A stretch of DNA of 64,000 nucleotides from assembly GCA_023460975.1 (NCBI GenBank), contig JAEWOG010000103.1, forward strand, positions 1 to 64,000, in the 5' to 3' direction. Shown in pieces: positions 1 to 8,924 of this stretch; within the stretch, counting starts at the first letter, position 1; each line of letters opens with the position of its first letter. This DNA comes from Actinomycetes bacterium. Lineage in GTDB: Bacteria; Actinomycetota; Actinomycetes; Propionibacteriales; Nocardioidaceae. The translations under genes were made by a program, and so were the position numbers. The notes beneath the pieces are model-generated. The model saw only the letters and a list, made by a program, of their open reading frames with translations, made no database searches and was not told the DNA's origin.

Positions 1-264
1 CGGGGCATAACAAACTAATTCGTCGACTATATGACACACTGTTGAGTTCTCAAGAATCAGACACACCCACACCCATCCACCCAGCAACACCAGGCAGCGG
101 CCTCTTGGGGCAACCTGCACAAACTTAACCGAACTTGATTCCCAAGTGCAAACCTGGGCCTTTGGTCGGCGCATCCGGACGAATCCTTCTGCAGCTCGTG
201 GTCTCCGGGGCCGGTAGCCCGTCCTTCTGGACTTGCTTCCCGCCGCTCCTCGGCGACAGACAGA
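1..264 (-). promoter_or_regulatory. rRNA operon leader region (16S gene lies off the left edge)
   Basis: On the minus strand this stretch carries, at about 37-57, the sequence TTGAGAACTCAACAGTGTG, a block found in the leader of actinobacterial rRNA operons just upstream of 16S rRNA. There is no convincing gene between 1 and 412. The 16S gene itself is not in the window, so the operon is inferred from the leader block and from tyrS lying immediately upstream, a common arrangement in this group. Confidence 0.75.
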
Positions 265-293
265 ACATTATGCGGGACTCGTGATGCGCGCAA
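265..293 (-). promoter_or_regulatory. Candidate rRNA operon promoter
   Basis: On the minus strand TTGCGC (288-293) and TAATGT (265-270) are separated by exactly 17 bp, a sigma-70-type arrangement. It sits between the tyrS terminator and the rRNA leader block. The hexamers are read directly; activity is inferred. Confidence 0.6.
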
Positions 294-344
294 ATCGAAA
301 CGGTGTGACGGCGGGCACATCAGCGTTTGCGCAGGTCAGAAGGG

Positions 345-394
345 GTACGGCCCCGACTCGCCGCGCTTGGGAGCGTGGTTTGTCGGGGCCGTAC
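345..394 (-). terminator. Terminator-like hairpin downstream of tyrS
   Basis: A perfect 13-bp inverted repeat (GTACGGCCCCGAC at 345-357, its complement at 382-394) encloses a 24-nt loop directly after the tyrS stop. No U-tract follows, which is usual in high-GC actinobacteria. It insulates the rRNA promoter from tyrS. Confidence 0.7.
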
Positions 395-412
395 GGCGCA
401 GTCGGGTCGAGG

Positions 413-1678
413 TCAGAGGGCCTCGACGCCCGCGAACTTCTTCTTGCCACGGCGCAGCACGAGCCATCGGTCGTGCAGGAGTTCGTCCGCGGTGAGCTGG
501 TGCTCGGGGTCGTCGACGCGCACGTTGTTCACGTACGCACCGCCCTCCCCCACCGTGCGGCGCGCTTCGCCCTTGCTCTTGGCCAGGCCCGCGAGGACGA
601 ACAGGTCGACGACCGTGGGCAGGTCGTTGCGCGAGACCTGGGTCGTACCGGTCTCCCCCAGAGCCGCCGCGAGCGTCTCGCCGCGCAGGGAGGCGAGGTC
701 ACCACCGCCGAACAACGCACCGGCCGCGGCCTTGGCCTGCTCCGTCTCCTCCTCGCCGTGCACCAGCGCGGTGACCTCGTCGGCCAAACGCTTCTGACCC
801 GCGCGCAGGAACGGCTTCTCGGCCGTCTGTGCCTCGAGGTCCTCGATCTCCGAGCGAGGGAGGAAGGTGAAGATGCGCAGCAACTCCCCGACCTTCTCGT
901 CCTCCGCGTTGAGCCAGAACTGGTGGAAGGCGTACGGAGACATCATCTGCGGGTCGAGCCACAGGGCCCCGCCCTCGGTCTTGCCGTACTTGGTGCCATC
1001 CGTCTTGGTGATCAACGGGGTCGCGAAGGCGTGGACGTGATCGCCGGTGACGCGGCGGGTGAGTTCCGCGCCCGCGGTGATGTTGCCCCACTGGTCGGAG
1101 CCGCCGAACTGCAGGCCGACGCCGTACTCACGGTGCAGGTGGAGGTAGTCCATGGACTGCAGCAGCACGTAGGAGAACTCCGTGTAGGAGATGCCCGACT
1201 CCAGGCGGCGCTTGACCGTGTCGCGGGCCAGCATCCGGTTGACGGGGAAATGCTTGCCCACCTCGCGCAGGAAGTCGATGGTCGACAGACTCGCGGTCCA
1301 GTCGTAGTTGTTGACGACCGTGGCGGCGTTGTCGCCCGTGAAGTGGACGAACGCCGAGACCTGCTGGCGCAACCGGTCCGTCCAGTCCTTGACGGTGTCG
1401 AGCGTGTTGAGGGTGCGCTCCCCGGAGTCGCGAGGATCGCCGATCATCCCGGTCGCGCCGCCGACCAGGATGAAGGGGGTGTGGCCGAACTGCTGGAGCC
1501 GGCGCGCGGTGACCAGCTGGACCAGGTTGCCCATGTGCAGGCTCGGGGCGGTCGGGTCGAAGCCCACATAGAACCGCACGCTCCCCTCGCCCAGCGAGGC
1601 GCGCAGCGCATCGCGGTCGGTGGAGTGGGCGAGAAGCCCTCGCCACTCCAGCTCGTCGAGGACGTTGGGGGCAGACAC
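413..1678 (-). CDS. tyrS: Tyrosine--tRNA ligase
   Basis: Charges tRNA-Tyr with tyrosine in the cytoplasm. The 421-residue product is the usual length for bacterial class Ic TyrRS. It shows the HIGH-type signature in 'PSLHMGNL' near residue 50, the tyrosine-pocket motif 'GGSDQWGNI', a KMSKS-type loop 'TKYGKTEGG', and an S4 RNA-binding domain over the last 65 residues ('KGEARRTVGEGGAYVN'). The GTG at 1678 is chosen because it begins the conserved N-terminus and has AAAGGA 7 nt upstream; the open frame extends further without conserved sequence. It reads towards the rRNA operon and is divergent from the kinase gene. Confidence 0.96.
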   Translation of the reverse strand: MSAPNVLDELEWRGLLAHSTDRDALRASLGEGSVRFYVGFDPTAPSLHMGNLVQLVTARRLQQFGHTPFILVGGATGMIGDPRDSGERTLNTLDTVKDWTDRLRQQVSAFVHFTGDNAATVVNNYDWTASLSTIDFLREVGKHFPVNRMLARDTVKRRLESGISYTEFSYVLLQSMDYLHLHREYGVGLQFGGSDQWGNITAGAELTRRVTGDHVHAFATPLITKTDGTKYGKTEGGALWLDPQMMSPYAFHQFWLNAEDEKVGELLRIFTFLPRSEIEDLEAQTAEKPFLRAGQKRLADEVTALVHGEEETEQAKAAAGALFGGGDLASLRGETLAAALGETGTTQVSRNDLPTVVDLFVLAGLAKSKGEARRTVGEGGAYVNNVRVDDPEHQLTADELLHDRWLVLRRGKKKFAGVEAL

Positions 1679-1768
1679 GGACTGGTCCTTTCGGTTCGGT
1701 GACAGCAGCCGGCCCCGCGGCCGACGTACGGACAGTGCCACACACGTCGGGGGCTGGGGGCCGCCCAC

Positions 1769-1774
1769 TAGCCT
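1769..1774 (+). promoter_or_regulatory. Candidate -10 element of the kinase gene
   Basis: TAGCCT lies 27 nt before the GTG start of the Ser/Thr kinase in the short divergent region with tyrS. It would give a leader of about 20 nt that includes the GGAAGGA ribosome-binding site. A -35 element is not clear. Confidence 0.4.
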
Positions 1775-1801
1775 AGAACGCGGTCGAGGGAAGGACGCGA
1801 C

Positions 1802-3160
1802 GTGATCGCTGGTAGGTACCGCCTCGTACGTGAGTTGGGGCGCGGCGGCTCAGGCGTCGTGCACCTTGCCCACGACGAGTTGCTCGGTCGTGACGTCGCC
1901 GTCAAGCAGCTCGGGCTCTCCCCCGGGGGCACCCACCCCGACACCGAACGCGCCGCGCGCGAGGCGAAACTCTCGGCCGCTCTGAGCCACCCCTCGATCG
2001 TGGCCGTCTACGACCTCGTCGAGCACGACTCGTGCGACTGGCTGGTGATGGAACTCGTCGAGGGGACCACCCTGTCCGAATCCATCCGGTCGGGAGAACT
2101 GTCGACGGAGCAGGGCGCCGCGCTGCTTGCGCAGGTCGCCGACGCGTTGGCCGTCTCGCACGCCGCTGGGATCGTCCACCGAGACGTCAAGCCCAGCAAC
2201 ATCTTCGTGACCTCCGACGGGCGCGCCAAGCTCGGCGACTTCGGCATCGCCCGCGGCGCCAGCGACGCGGCGCTGACCCGCACAGGCCTCGTCACGGGTT
2301 CACCCGCCTACCTGGCGCCCGAAGTGATCTCGGGTGCCAGCGCCACAGCCGCGAGTGACGTGTGGTCCTTGGGCGCGACCCTGTTCCACGCCCTCGCCGG
2401 GCGCCCCCCGTACGAGATCGGGGACAACTTGGTCGGCGGCCTCCTCGCCGTGGTGCAGCAGGACCCTCCCCGACTCGACTCCGTGCCCGCGCACCTGCAG
2501 GACGTTCTCGCCGGGACGATGGCGAAGGACCCCGCCGCCCGGTGGACGGCAGCGCAGGTCGCCGCTGCGCTGCGGGGCTCGCAGCCCGCGCGCCCCGCCC
2601 CGGCCGCGGCCCCGATGCCCGTCGAACCCACGACCACGATGCCCGTCGCCGTCGACACGACCCGTCCGCCTCGGCGCATCGCGGCGATGGCACTCGCGGT
2701 CGCGTCCCTGCTCGTCCTGGGGGTGATCGCATGGGTGGTGTGGCCGGAGGACGCGCCGGACAGTGAGCCGCGCGGTTCCGTGGGACAGGAACAGACTCCC
2801 GGGACCAGCGACAGCACCGGGTCCGACACCCCTGCCACCACGATCGACCCGGCACAGGTGAGCGCAGACATGGAGGCATTCGTCGGGGACTACCTGACGA
2901 CCGCGGCCACCGACCCGCGTGCCGCCTTCACGCTCCTCACCCCTGAGTTCCAGGAGGCCAGCGGGGGTCTGGAGGGATACCTCGGGTGGTGGAACCAGGT
3001 GAAGAGTGCCGAGATGCTCAACTTCCAGGGCGATCCCGAGGCCCTGGACGTCTCCTACACCGTCAAGTACGTCATGCGCACCGGCAAGAAGAGGACCGAG
3101 CGAATCTCACTGCGCTTGGTCCGGCACGACGACCACTACCTGATCGACGGCAACGGCTGA
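1802..3160 (+). CDS. Transmembrane serine/threonine protein kinase (PknB-like)
   Basis: A 452-residue kinase that phosphorylates proteins on Ser/Thr at the membrane. The N-terminal Hanks-type domain (about residues 5-260) has the glycine loop 'GRGGSGVV', the ATP lysine in 'VAVKQ', the catalytic loop 'HRDVKPSN', DFG in 'LGDFGIAR', and APE in 'YLAPEV'. A Pro/Ala-rich juxtamembrane stretch leads to one membrane helix (about 293-315). The outside part of about 110 residues follows an acidic Ser/Thr linker and looks NTF2-like, not PASTA. The start is GTG with GGAAGGA upstream. The neighbours (tyrS, tRNA-Met) give no clue to its substrate; its ligand is unknown. Confidence 0.9.
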   Translation: MIAGRYRLVRELGRGGSGVVHLAHDELLGRDVAVKQLGLSPGGTHPDTERAAREAKLSAALSHPSIVAVYDLVEHDSCDWLVMELVEGTTLSESIRSGELSTEQGAALLAQVADALAVSHAAGIVHRDVKPSNIFVTSDGRAKLGDFGIARGASDAALTRTGLVTGSPAYLAPEVISGASATAASDVWSLGATLFHALAGRPPYEIGDNLVGGLLAVVQQDPPRLDSVPAHLQDVLAGTMAKDPAARWTAAQVAAALRGSQPARPAPAAAPMPVEPTTTMPVAVDTTRPPRRIAAMALAVASLLVLGVIAWVVWPEDAPDSEPRGSVGQEQTPGTSDSTGSDTPATTIDPAQVSADMEAFVGDYLTTAATDPRAAFTLLTPEFQEASGGLEGYLGWWNQVKSAEMLNFQGDPEALDVSYTVKYVMRTGKKRTERISLRLVRHDDHYLIDGNG

Positions 3161-3185
3161 GGCTTGCCCGGGGCCGCGCCTCGCC

Positions 3186-3263
3186 CGCCGGTTGAGCCTG
3201 TCGAAACCACGTCTCGACAAGCTCGACGAACCAACGCCGCCGGTTGAGCCTGTCGAAACCACG
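3186..3263. repeat. Two copies of the GGTTGAGCCTGTCGAAACC dispersed repeat
   Basis: A 26-bp sequence with core GGTTGAGCCTGTCGAAACC occurs at 3186-3211 and again at 3238-3263. A degenerate inverted copy lies between them (about 3210-3233). It is the same family as the arrays at 31892 and 40619. It lies between the convergent kinase gene and tRNA-Met, so it could also act as a transcription end. Confidence 0.85.
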
Positions 3264-3271
3264 CCACGAAT

Positions 3272-3348
3272 TGGTAGGGCGGGTGGGGCTCGAACCCACG
3301 ACCCAAGGATTATGAGTCCTCTGCTCTGACCGACTGAGCTACCGCCCC
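3272..3348 (-). tRNA. tRNA-Met (CAT anticodon)
   Basis: A 77-nt cloverleaf on the minus strand: acceptor GGGGCGG pairs with CCGCCCT, the D-arm begins GCTC, the anticodon stem-loop GGA-CTCATAA-TCC gives CAT, and the T-arm is GTGGG-TTCGAGC-CCCAC. CCA is encoded. The elongator Met assignment fits best; a CAT tRNA could also be the lysidine-modified Ile2 species, which cannot be excluded by eye. Confidence 0.93.
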
Positions 3349-3543
3349 TCACACGTGAGGCAGACCCTATCGGCCCCCGCGTGGGGCATCCGGGGGGCAC
3401 CCGCAGGCGCACTCGCCCAGGCACACGGTCGGGCGTGTGGCAGGGGCAGTTGGAACGTACGACCACGCTCCCGCGCCAAGTGTGACACCGTAGGGCCCGA
3501 CGCTGGCTCGGGGCCGGTGGTACGACGACCGGAGGCACACGCG

Positions 3544-5031
3544 TTGACACCGCCCAACGACAAGAAGCCCGGCAAGGGTGGTTCAAAGGGAGCCCCCACG
3601 GGCGCCATGCTCCGTGGGCGAGAGCGACACCTCGTGCAGCGGTTCTCGTACGGCCTGACTCCCCCACTCGCTTCAGCCGTACGGGCGAACGGCGGGGCCG
3701 ACGCATGGTTTGAGCGTCAACTCACCCGCCCGGGAAGCTTCGCCGACAGCGCAGCAGGCGCGACGCGCCGCTGGTTCCGCGACCTGGATCGTTCCCCGTC
3801 CGAGTTGTGGCAGAGGCAGGCCAAGGAGATCCGCGGCGGCTGGGAGGTCATGGACGACTACGGCCGCTGGCTGCTCGTCCGGCGGATCATGACGAACCGG
3901 CCCGTCCACGAAAAGATGACCGAGTTCTGGGAGTCGATGCTGCACGTCCCCGTGACCGGTGACGCCCAGTTCACCTGGCGGGTGCGGTACGGCGATGCGA
4001 TCCGCACGCACGCATTGGGACGCTTCGACCAACTCCTCGCCGCCACCGTCACGCACCCGGCGATGCTGATCCACCTCGACGCAGCCTCCTCCACGAAGAA
4101 GGCACCCAACGAGAACCTGGGCCGCGAACTGCTGGAGCTGTTCACCCTCGGCGCGGGCAACTTCACCGAGGACGACGTCAAGGCCTCCTCGCGGATCCTC
4201 ACCGGCTACCGCGTCGACATGTGGAAGACCTGGGCCGCGTCGTACGGCTCCGAGGACCACTGGCGAGGCACGGTGAAGGTGCGCGGCTTCAAGCACTCCA
4301 ACCGCAAGCCTGACGGGCGGGGGGTCGTGAAGGAGTACCTGCGCTACCTCGCCCACCATCCCGACACCGCACACCGGGTGTGTGAACGGCTCGCCACCAA
4401 GTTCGTGCAACAGGACCCGCCGGCAGGTCTCGTACGCCGCCTCGCGAAGGTCTACCTCGCCCACGACACCGCGATCGTGCCTGTCCTGCGCGCCCTCGTG
4501 GCCAGCCGGGAGTTCCGCGTCGCTGCCGACGCGAAGACCCGCGACCCCGGGGAGGACGTGGTGGCCACCTACCGAGCCATCGGCGCACGGATCAAGAAGC
4601 CGACTGGCGACAAGTCCGCCGCCAACGTCATTCTCTGGCAGGCCAACTCCGTCGGACTGACCCCGCACGGGTGGCCGCGACCGGACGGAACCCCGGTGAC
4701 CGACGACGTGTGGTCCTCCCCCGCCAGAATGCTCGCCTCCTTCGACCTGCACTGGGCCGTGTCCGGCGGGTGGTGGCCGACCGCGCAGATCAGCTACCGC
4801 ACCGCCACGGACTGGGTGCCCAAGAAGGGGCTGAAGTTCCGCGACCTCGTCGACGCCTTGTCAAAGGACCTCCTGCACCTGCCCGCGAGCAACCGACTCC
4901 TCGAGACCTGCAGCCGCGCCACAGGATGCCGGGCCGGAGAACTCATCGACCGGGACCATGCGGTGGCCCAGTGGGACTGGCCTCGGCTCATGACAGCTGT
5001 CCTCGACTCTCCCGACCACTTCACCTGCTGA
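3544..5031 (+). CDS. DUF1800 family protein
   Basis: A 495-residue DUF1800 protein. Its biochemical role is unknown; such genes typically sit beside a DUF1501 gene, as here, 8 bp apart. Family hallmarks are the N-terminal 'HLVQRFSYGLTP', the 'FWESMLHVPVTGD' block, the 'NENLGRELLELFTLG' signature, and 'LGAGNFTEDDVKASSRILTG'. TTG at 3544 is chosen because GGAGG (3531-3535) lies 8 nt before it; the open frame runs further upstream without conserved sequence. No signal peptide is evident, unlike its partner. Confidence 0.85.
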   Translation: MTPPNDKKPGKGGSKGAPTGAMLRGRERHLVQRFSYGLTPPLASAVRANGGADAWFERQLTRPGSFADSAAGATRRWFRDLDRSPSELWQRQAKEIRGGWEVMDDYGRWLLVRRIMTNRPVHEKMTEFWESMLHVPVTGDAQFTWRVRYGDAIRTHALGRFDQLLAATVTHPAMLIHLDAASSTKKAPNENLGRELLELFTLGAGNFTEDDVKASSRILTGYRVDMWKTWAASYGSEDHWRGTVKVRGFKHSNRKPDGRGVVKEYLRYLAHHPDTAHRVCERLATKFVQQDPPAGLVRRLAKVYLAHDTAIVPVLRALVASREFRVAADAKTRDPGEDVVATYRAIGARIKKPTGDKSAANVILWQANSVGLTPHGWPRPDGTPVTDDVWSSPARMLASFDLHWAVSGGWWPTAQISYRTATDWVPKKGLKFRDLVDALSKDLLHLPASNRLLETCSRATGCRAGELIDRDHAVAQWDWPRLMTAVLDSPDHFTC

Positions 5032-5039
5032 GGACGACG

Positions 5040-6287
5040 ATGACGACAACGCAGCCATGCGGGTGCCCCGACTACCAGTCAGCAACCATGAGTCGCCGCA
5101 GCCTCTTGGGCGGCGCGGTGCTGGCCGGTGGCGTCCTCAGCCTGTCCGGGCCCGGGTACGCCGTCGCCGCGAGCACCTCGGTCGCAGCCCAGCGCTCGTT
5201 GACCGGGTCCGTCCTGGTCCTGCTGTCGCTGCGCGGCGCCGCAGACGGGCTCTCCCTGGTCGTCCCGCACGGCGACCCGGTCTACTACAGCGCCCGCCCC
5301 CGCATCGCGGTGCCGCACTCCACGCTGCTGGTCCCCGATGCGATGTTCGGCCTCCACCCGGCGATGCACCCGCTGCTGGACCTGTGGAACTCCGGTCGGC
5401 TCGCGGCGGTGCACGCCAGTGGAATGCCCGTCGCCAACCGATCCCACTTCTCAGCGATGGAGGAGATCGAGGATGCCTCCCCAGGCTCCCGCGAGCGCTC
5501 CGGCTGGCTCAACCGTCTGCTGGGACAACTGCCCGGAGCCTCACCACTGCAGGGCATCGCGATGGGGAGCCAGCCTCCGGCGTCCATGTTCGGCACCGAA
5601 CCCACCTTCGTGGCCAACCGCGTCGAGGACTCCTCGGTGGCCGGGGCCGATGACAAGGGGCGGCGGCTCGCATCGCTGGCCCACGCGTGGGCGGGCAACG
5701 GCCGTCTCCAGAGGGCGGCGCGAGACGCGGTGGCCGGGGCACAAGCCTTCGCACCGGCCGAAGAGGTGACCCTCGGGGCCCCGACGCCCGCGTACCCGAA
5801 GACGTCGCTGGGTGAGGCACTCGGCCAGGCCAGCCGGATCATCCGCGCCCAGATCGGGGCCGAGGTGCTCACCGTCGACCAGGGCGACTGGGACATGCAC
5901 ACCGACATGGGCACGATCGAGTGGGGAGAGATGCAGCGCAACGCCGCCGATCTGGCCGGATCGATCGCCGCGTTCTTCGCTGACCTGGGACCCGCAGCGG
6001 AACGCGTCACGCTGGTCACGCTGAGCGAATTCGGGCGGCGAGTGCGCGAGAACGACCAATGGGGCACCGACCACGGGCACGGCAACGTGATGCTGCTCGC
6101 CGGGGCAGGCGTACGCGGCGGATACCACGGAACCTGGCCAGGCCTGGCGGACACCGACGATGCAGACGTACGTGTGACCACCGACTACCGCAGCGTCCTG
6201 ACGGAGGTGGTGGGGCGTCGGTTCGGCGTCTCCCCCGCGGCCGTCTTCCCCGGCTTCACGCCGAGCCCCGTGGGCGTCATGGGCTGA
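5040..6287 (+). CDS. Tat-exported DUF1501 family protein (sulfatase-like fold)
   Basis: A 415-residue DUF1501 protein. The N-terminus carries a twin-arginine signal ('SRRSLLGGAVLAGGVLSLS') after a short Cys-containing leader, so it is exported folded. The mature part has features typical of this alkaline-phosphatase/sulfatase-like family: 'LLSLRGAADGLSLVVP', 'NRSHFSAMEEIE' and the C-terminal metal-site-like 'GTDHGHGNVMLLAG'. The start ATG follows GAGG and is 8 bp after the DUF1800 stop, so the two genes are one transcription unit and probably one functional pair. The substrate is unknown. Confidence 0.85.
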   Translation: MTTTQPCGCPDYQSATMSRRSLLGGAVLAGGVLSLSGPGYAVAASTSVAAQRSLTGSVLVLLSLRGAADGLSLVVPHGDPVYYSARPRIAVPHSTLLVPDAMFGLHPAMHPLLDLWNSGRLAAVHASGMPVANRSHFSAMEEIEDASPGSRERSGWLNRLLGQLPGASPLQGIAMGSQPPASMFGTEPTFVANRVEDSSVAGADDKGRRLASLAHAWAGNGRLQRAARDAVAGAQAFAPAEEVTLGAPTPAYPKTSLGEALGQASRIIRAQIGAEVLTVDQGDWDMHTDMGTIEWGEMQRNAADLAGSIAAFFADLGPAAERVTLVTLSEFGRRVRENDQWGTDHGHGNVMLLAGAGVRGGYHGTWPGLADTDDADVRVTTDYRSVLTEVVGRRFGVSPAAVFPGFTPSPVGVMG

Positions 6288-6419
6288 GACCGAGGCCCAC
6301 CAATCCCGCATTCAGGCCGCGCACGTTCTGTGCCGTGCCACACTTCACCTGCGTCGCCGTGGGGGCGCCGCAGACTCGTGAAGCGTGGCGGGGGCCACCG
6401 CGCTCGAATTGGGGTTGGG

Positions 6420-8924
6420 ATGCGCGTGGGGACGCTGCGTCGACGGAGACTTGTGGCGACCGTCGCGGATGGAGCCAACATCGTGGTGGCGCATGCCCCT
6501 GTGGGGCACGGCAAGACCACCCTGCTACGGGACTTCCACGACTCCACCACGGGGTCGGTGTGGGTCTCGCTGACCCCCTCGGACACCAGCCGATCCGACT
6601 TCTGGGCGGCCCTGATCGACGGGGCGGAGCTCTTGGGGCGCCTCGACGCAGCGCGCGCGAGCGAGCTGCGGGCGAAGGTCCTCGATCCCGACGGGGCCGT
6701 GCGGGCGGTGGCCGCTCTCTTCACGGACCTACCAGGACTGGTGTTCGTGGTGGACCGCTTCGAGCACGTGACGCTCGGCCGTGAGGCGCTGTGGAGCGAC
6801 CTCGAGGACCTGGCCCAGATGCAACCGCGTACCAAGATCGCGGTGTCGACGCGGTCCCTGGTGGGGCTCGGAGAACGACTGACATTCAGCCCGTTGTTCA
6901 CGCTCATCGATGCGGACGCGCTGGCCCTCTCCGTCGACGAGGTCGCTGACCTGGCTCGCGACGGTGGCCCGGAGCCCACCCGGAGCGAGATCATCCGCAT
7001 CACCGAGGAGACCGGCGGGCATCCGCTCGCGGTGCGGGCCGCCCTCCTCGAGTACGCCACGCATGCACCCGCACCGTGGAGCGGCGTGGTCCATCGTGAG
7101 GTCGTACGGGAACTCGACAAGGCCGGGCTGCTCGACATCGCCTCCGCGGTTCTCCCCGCGCCCTTCTTCGACATCCACCTCGCGCAGGTGCTCACCGGGT
7201 GGCCCACGACTCGGGTGGCCCACGACGTCGAACGGCTCGCCGCGCACGGCTTCGGTTCATGGGAGAGCCCCGGCTCCGGCGAGAGCGTCTTCCGACTCAT
7301 CGCCGCAGTCCGCGACGCGCTGCTGCCCCACGTACGGCTGACCGGCGCCGAACAGGACCGTGCGGCGACGATCGCTCAGTGGCTCGAAGATCGGGGACAC
7401 TCCCTGGACGCGTTGGGCTGCGCGGTGTCGGCCGAGTTGTACTCCACGGCCACCGGGATCCTGCGTCGCCGCGCACTCGAGGGCATCGGCCCCGGTCGCT
7501 TCATCGAACTCGAGCCGCTCCTGCGCTCAGTCCCCCACGACGTCCTGGCCCAGCATCCGTACATGTCGATGGCCCGGGGTCTGGGCCTGATGACGAGCCC
7601 CACCACCCGGTCCGTCGCCGAGGCGTACCTCGTCCCCATGGCGGAAGCGCCGCCGGTGGATCTGCCCCACGGACACGATGGGGAGCAGCTGGTCGAGGTC
7701 ACGGCGCACAGTGTCGCGCTGCGGCTGCTGAACCGGGTGAACCCGGCTGGCGCCGCCGCGAACCGCGGCAAGGAACTCCTCGACCGCATCGGCGCCGGCG
7801 GACAGGCACGTCACGGCTCCACCACGGCGCTGGCGTGCCAACTGGCCGAGTCCCTGGTCGCTGCGGGACAGCTGGCCGAGGCCTCGTCACTGCTCGCGGC
7901 CCAGCTCGCCACGCAGACCAACGAGACGGACCGACGCCTGGCCGCGGCGTACGGCGCGTTGTGGGCCGCGCTCGACGGGCGCCTCGACGAGGCCAGGTCG
8001 TTGGTGCTCATCTCGCGATCCGACGCCACGCACGACAGTCGCACGACCACCCAGCCGCATCTGGTCGCTCGGGCCGCACTGCTGCTCGACGACTTCGACT
8101 TCGCGGGCGCCCTCGCAGTACTCGAGGGCGACGACGACCCGCACATGCGCCTGCGGCCGTACGCGGAGTGGATCGACATCACCGCGCGGCTCGGACTCGG
8201 CGCACAGGTGAGCGACCTCCGCGACGTGATGGACGATGTCGGCGCTGGCCTGGGCGCTGCCGCCATCGCGAACACCGCCGCCATCGGATGGCTGGCGGCG
8301 GGCAACCGGACCCGGGCCAGCGACCTGATCGACGCCGCGAGTGACTTCCCGGGACAGATCGGACCGGCGCTGGTGCTCCGCGAGATGATCGGCCCTACCC
8401 CCGCCGACACCCTGCGGATGGTGTCGGTCCTCAGGAACGCCTCCGGCCACACGATGCGCTCCAGGGCCTCACTCGAGACGATGGGCGCCGCCGCCGCACT
8501 CCGTGCGGGCGTGCCACGGCTTGCGGAGTCCATGCTGAGCAGGGCAGCTGAGATGTTCGTCGACTACGGGGTCAGAGCCCATGTCGCCCACCTCCCCCAC
8601 GCCGACCTGCTCGCGCTGCGTCAGCTCGCCGAGGCCGACGAGTCCGGTCAGGCCCAGCGCTACCTCAGCAGTTCTCCGCCCACCCCGTGGGCCGAACCTC
8701 CTGTCCAGGTCACGCTCACCCCCCGAGAACTCCAGGTACTCCACGCCCTGGTGACCCATTCGAGTCGCACCGACATGGCGACTGCGCTGTATGTTTCGCA
8801 CAACACCGTGAAGACCCAGCTGCGCAGCGTCTATCGCAAGCTCGGGGTCTCGGGACGGACCGAGGCGATCGCACGCGCCATCGAACTGGACCTGCTCACC
8901 GACGGAGGAGACCACCATCTCTGA
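6420..8924 (+). CDS. Large ATP-binding LuxR-family transcriptional regulator
   Basis: A MalT/LAL-type regulator of about 834 residues. A P-loop ('APVGHGKTTLLRD') lies near residue 20, followed by an NTPase core and a long alpha-helical, TPR-like middle region rich in Ala and Leu. The C-terminal 60 residues are a LuxR HTH ('LTPRELQVLHAL', 'VSHNTVKTQLRSVYRKLGVSGRTEA'). The start is uncertain: the frame is open back to 6330, but ATG 6420 begins the conserved region. It is followed, with overlap, by a histidine kinase and then by polysaccharide genes, which suggests it controls that locus. The inducer is unknown. Confidence 0.85.
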   Translation: MRVGTLRRRRLVATVADGANIVVAHAPVGHGKTTLLRDFHDSTTGSVWVSLTPSDTSRSDFWAALIDGAELLGRLDAARASELRAKVLDPDGAVRAVAALFTDLPGLVFVVDRFEHVTLGREALWSDLEDLAQMQPRTKIAVSTRSLVGLGERLTFSPLFTLIDADALALSVDEVADLARDGGPEPTRSEIIRITEETGGHPLAVRAALLEYATHAPAPWSGVVHREVVRELDKAGLLDIASAVLPAPFFDIHLAQVLTGWPTTRVAHDVERLAAHGFGSWESPGSGESVFRLIAAVRDALLPHVRLTGAEQDRAATIAQWLEDRGHSLDALGCAVSAELYSTATGILRRRALEGIGPGRFIELEPLLRSVPHDVLAQHPYMSMARGLGLMTSPTTRSVAEAYLVPMAEAPPVDLPHGHDGEQLVEVTAHSVALRLLNRVNPAGAAANRGKELLDRIGAGGQARHGSTTALACQLAESLVAAGQLAEASSLLAAQLATQTNETDRRLAAAYGALWAALDGRLDEARSLVLISRSDATHDSRTTTQPHLVARAALLLDDFDFAGALAVLEGDDDPHMRLRPYAEWIDITARLGLGAQVSDLRDVMDDVGAGLGAAAIANTAAIGWLAAGNRTRASDLIDAASDFPGQIGPALVLREMIGPTPADTLRMVSVLRNASGHTMRSRASLETMGAAAALRAGVPRLAESMLSRAAEMFVDYGVRAHVAHLPHADLLALRQLAEADESGQAQRYLSSSPPTPWAEPPVQVTLTPRELQVLHALVTHSSRTDMATALYVSHNTVKTQLRSVYRKLGVSGRTEAIARAIELDLLTDGGDHHL
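8904..8910 (+). promoter_or_regulatory. Strong ribosome-binding site preceding an AUC codon
   Basis: GGAGGAG lies 6 nt before ATC at 8917-8919, at the very end of the LuxR-family gene. No ATG, GTG or TTG is in the kinase frame between the in-frame stop at 8809-8811 and 9100, so this site decides the start of the next gene. Confidence 0.65.
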
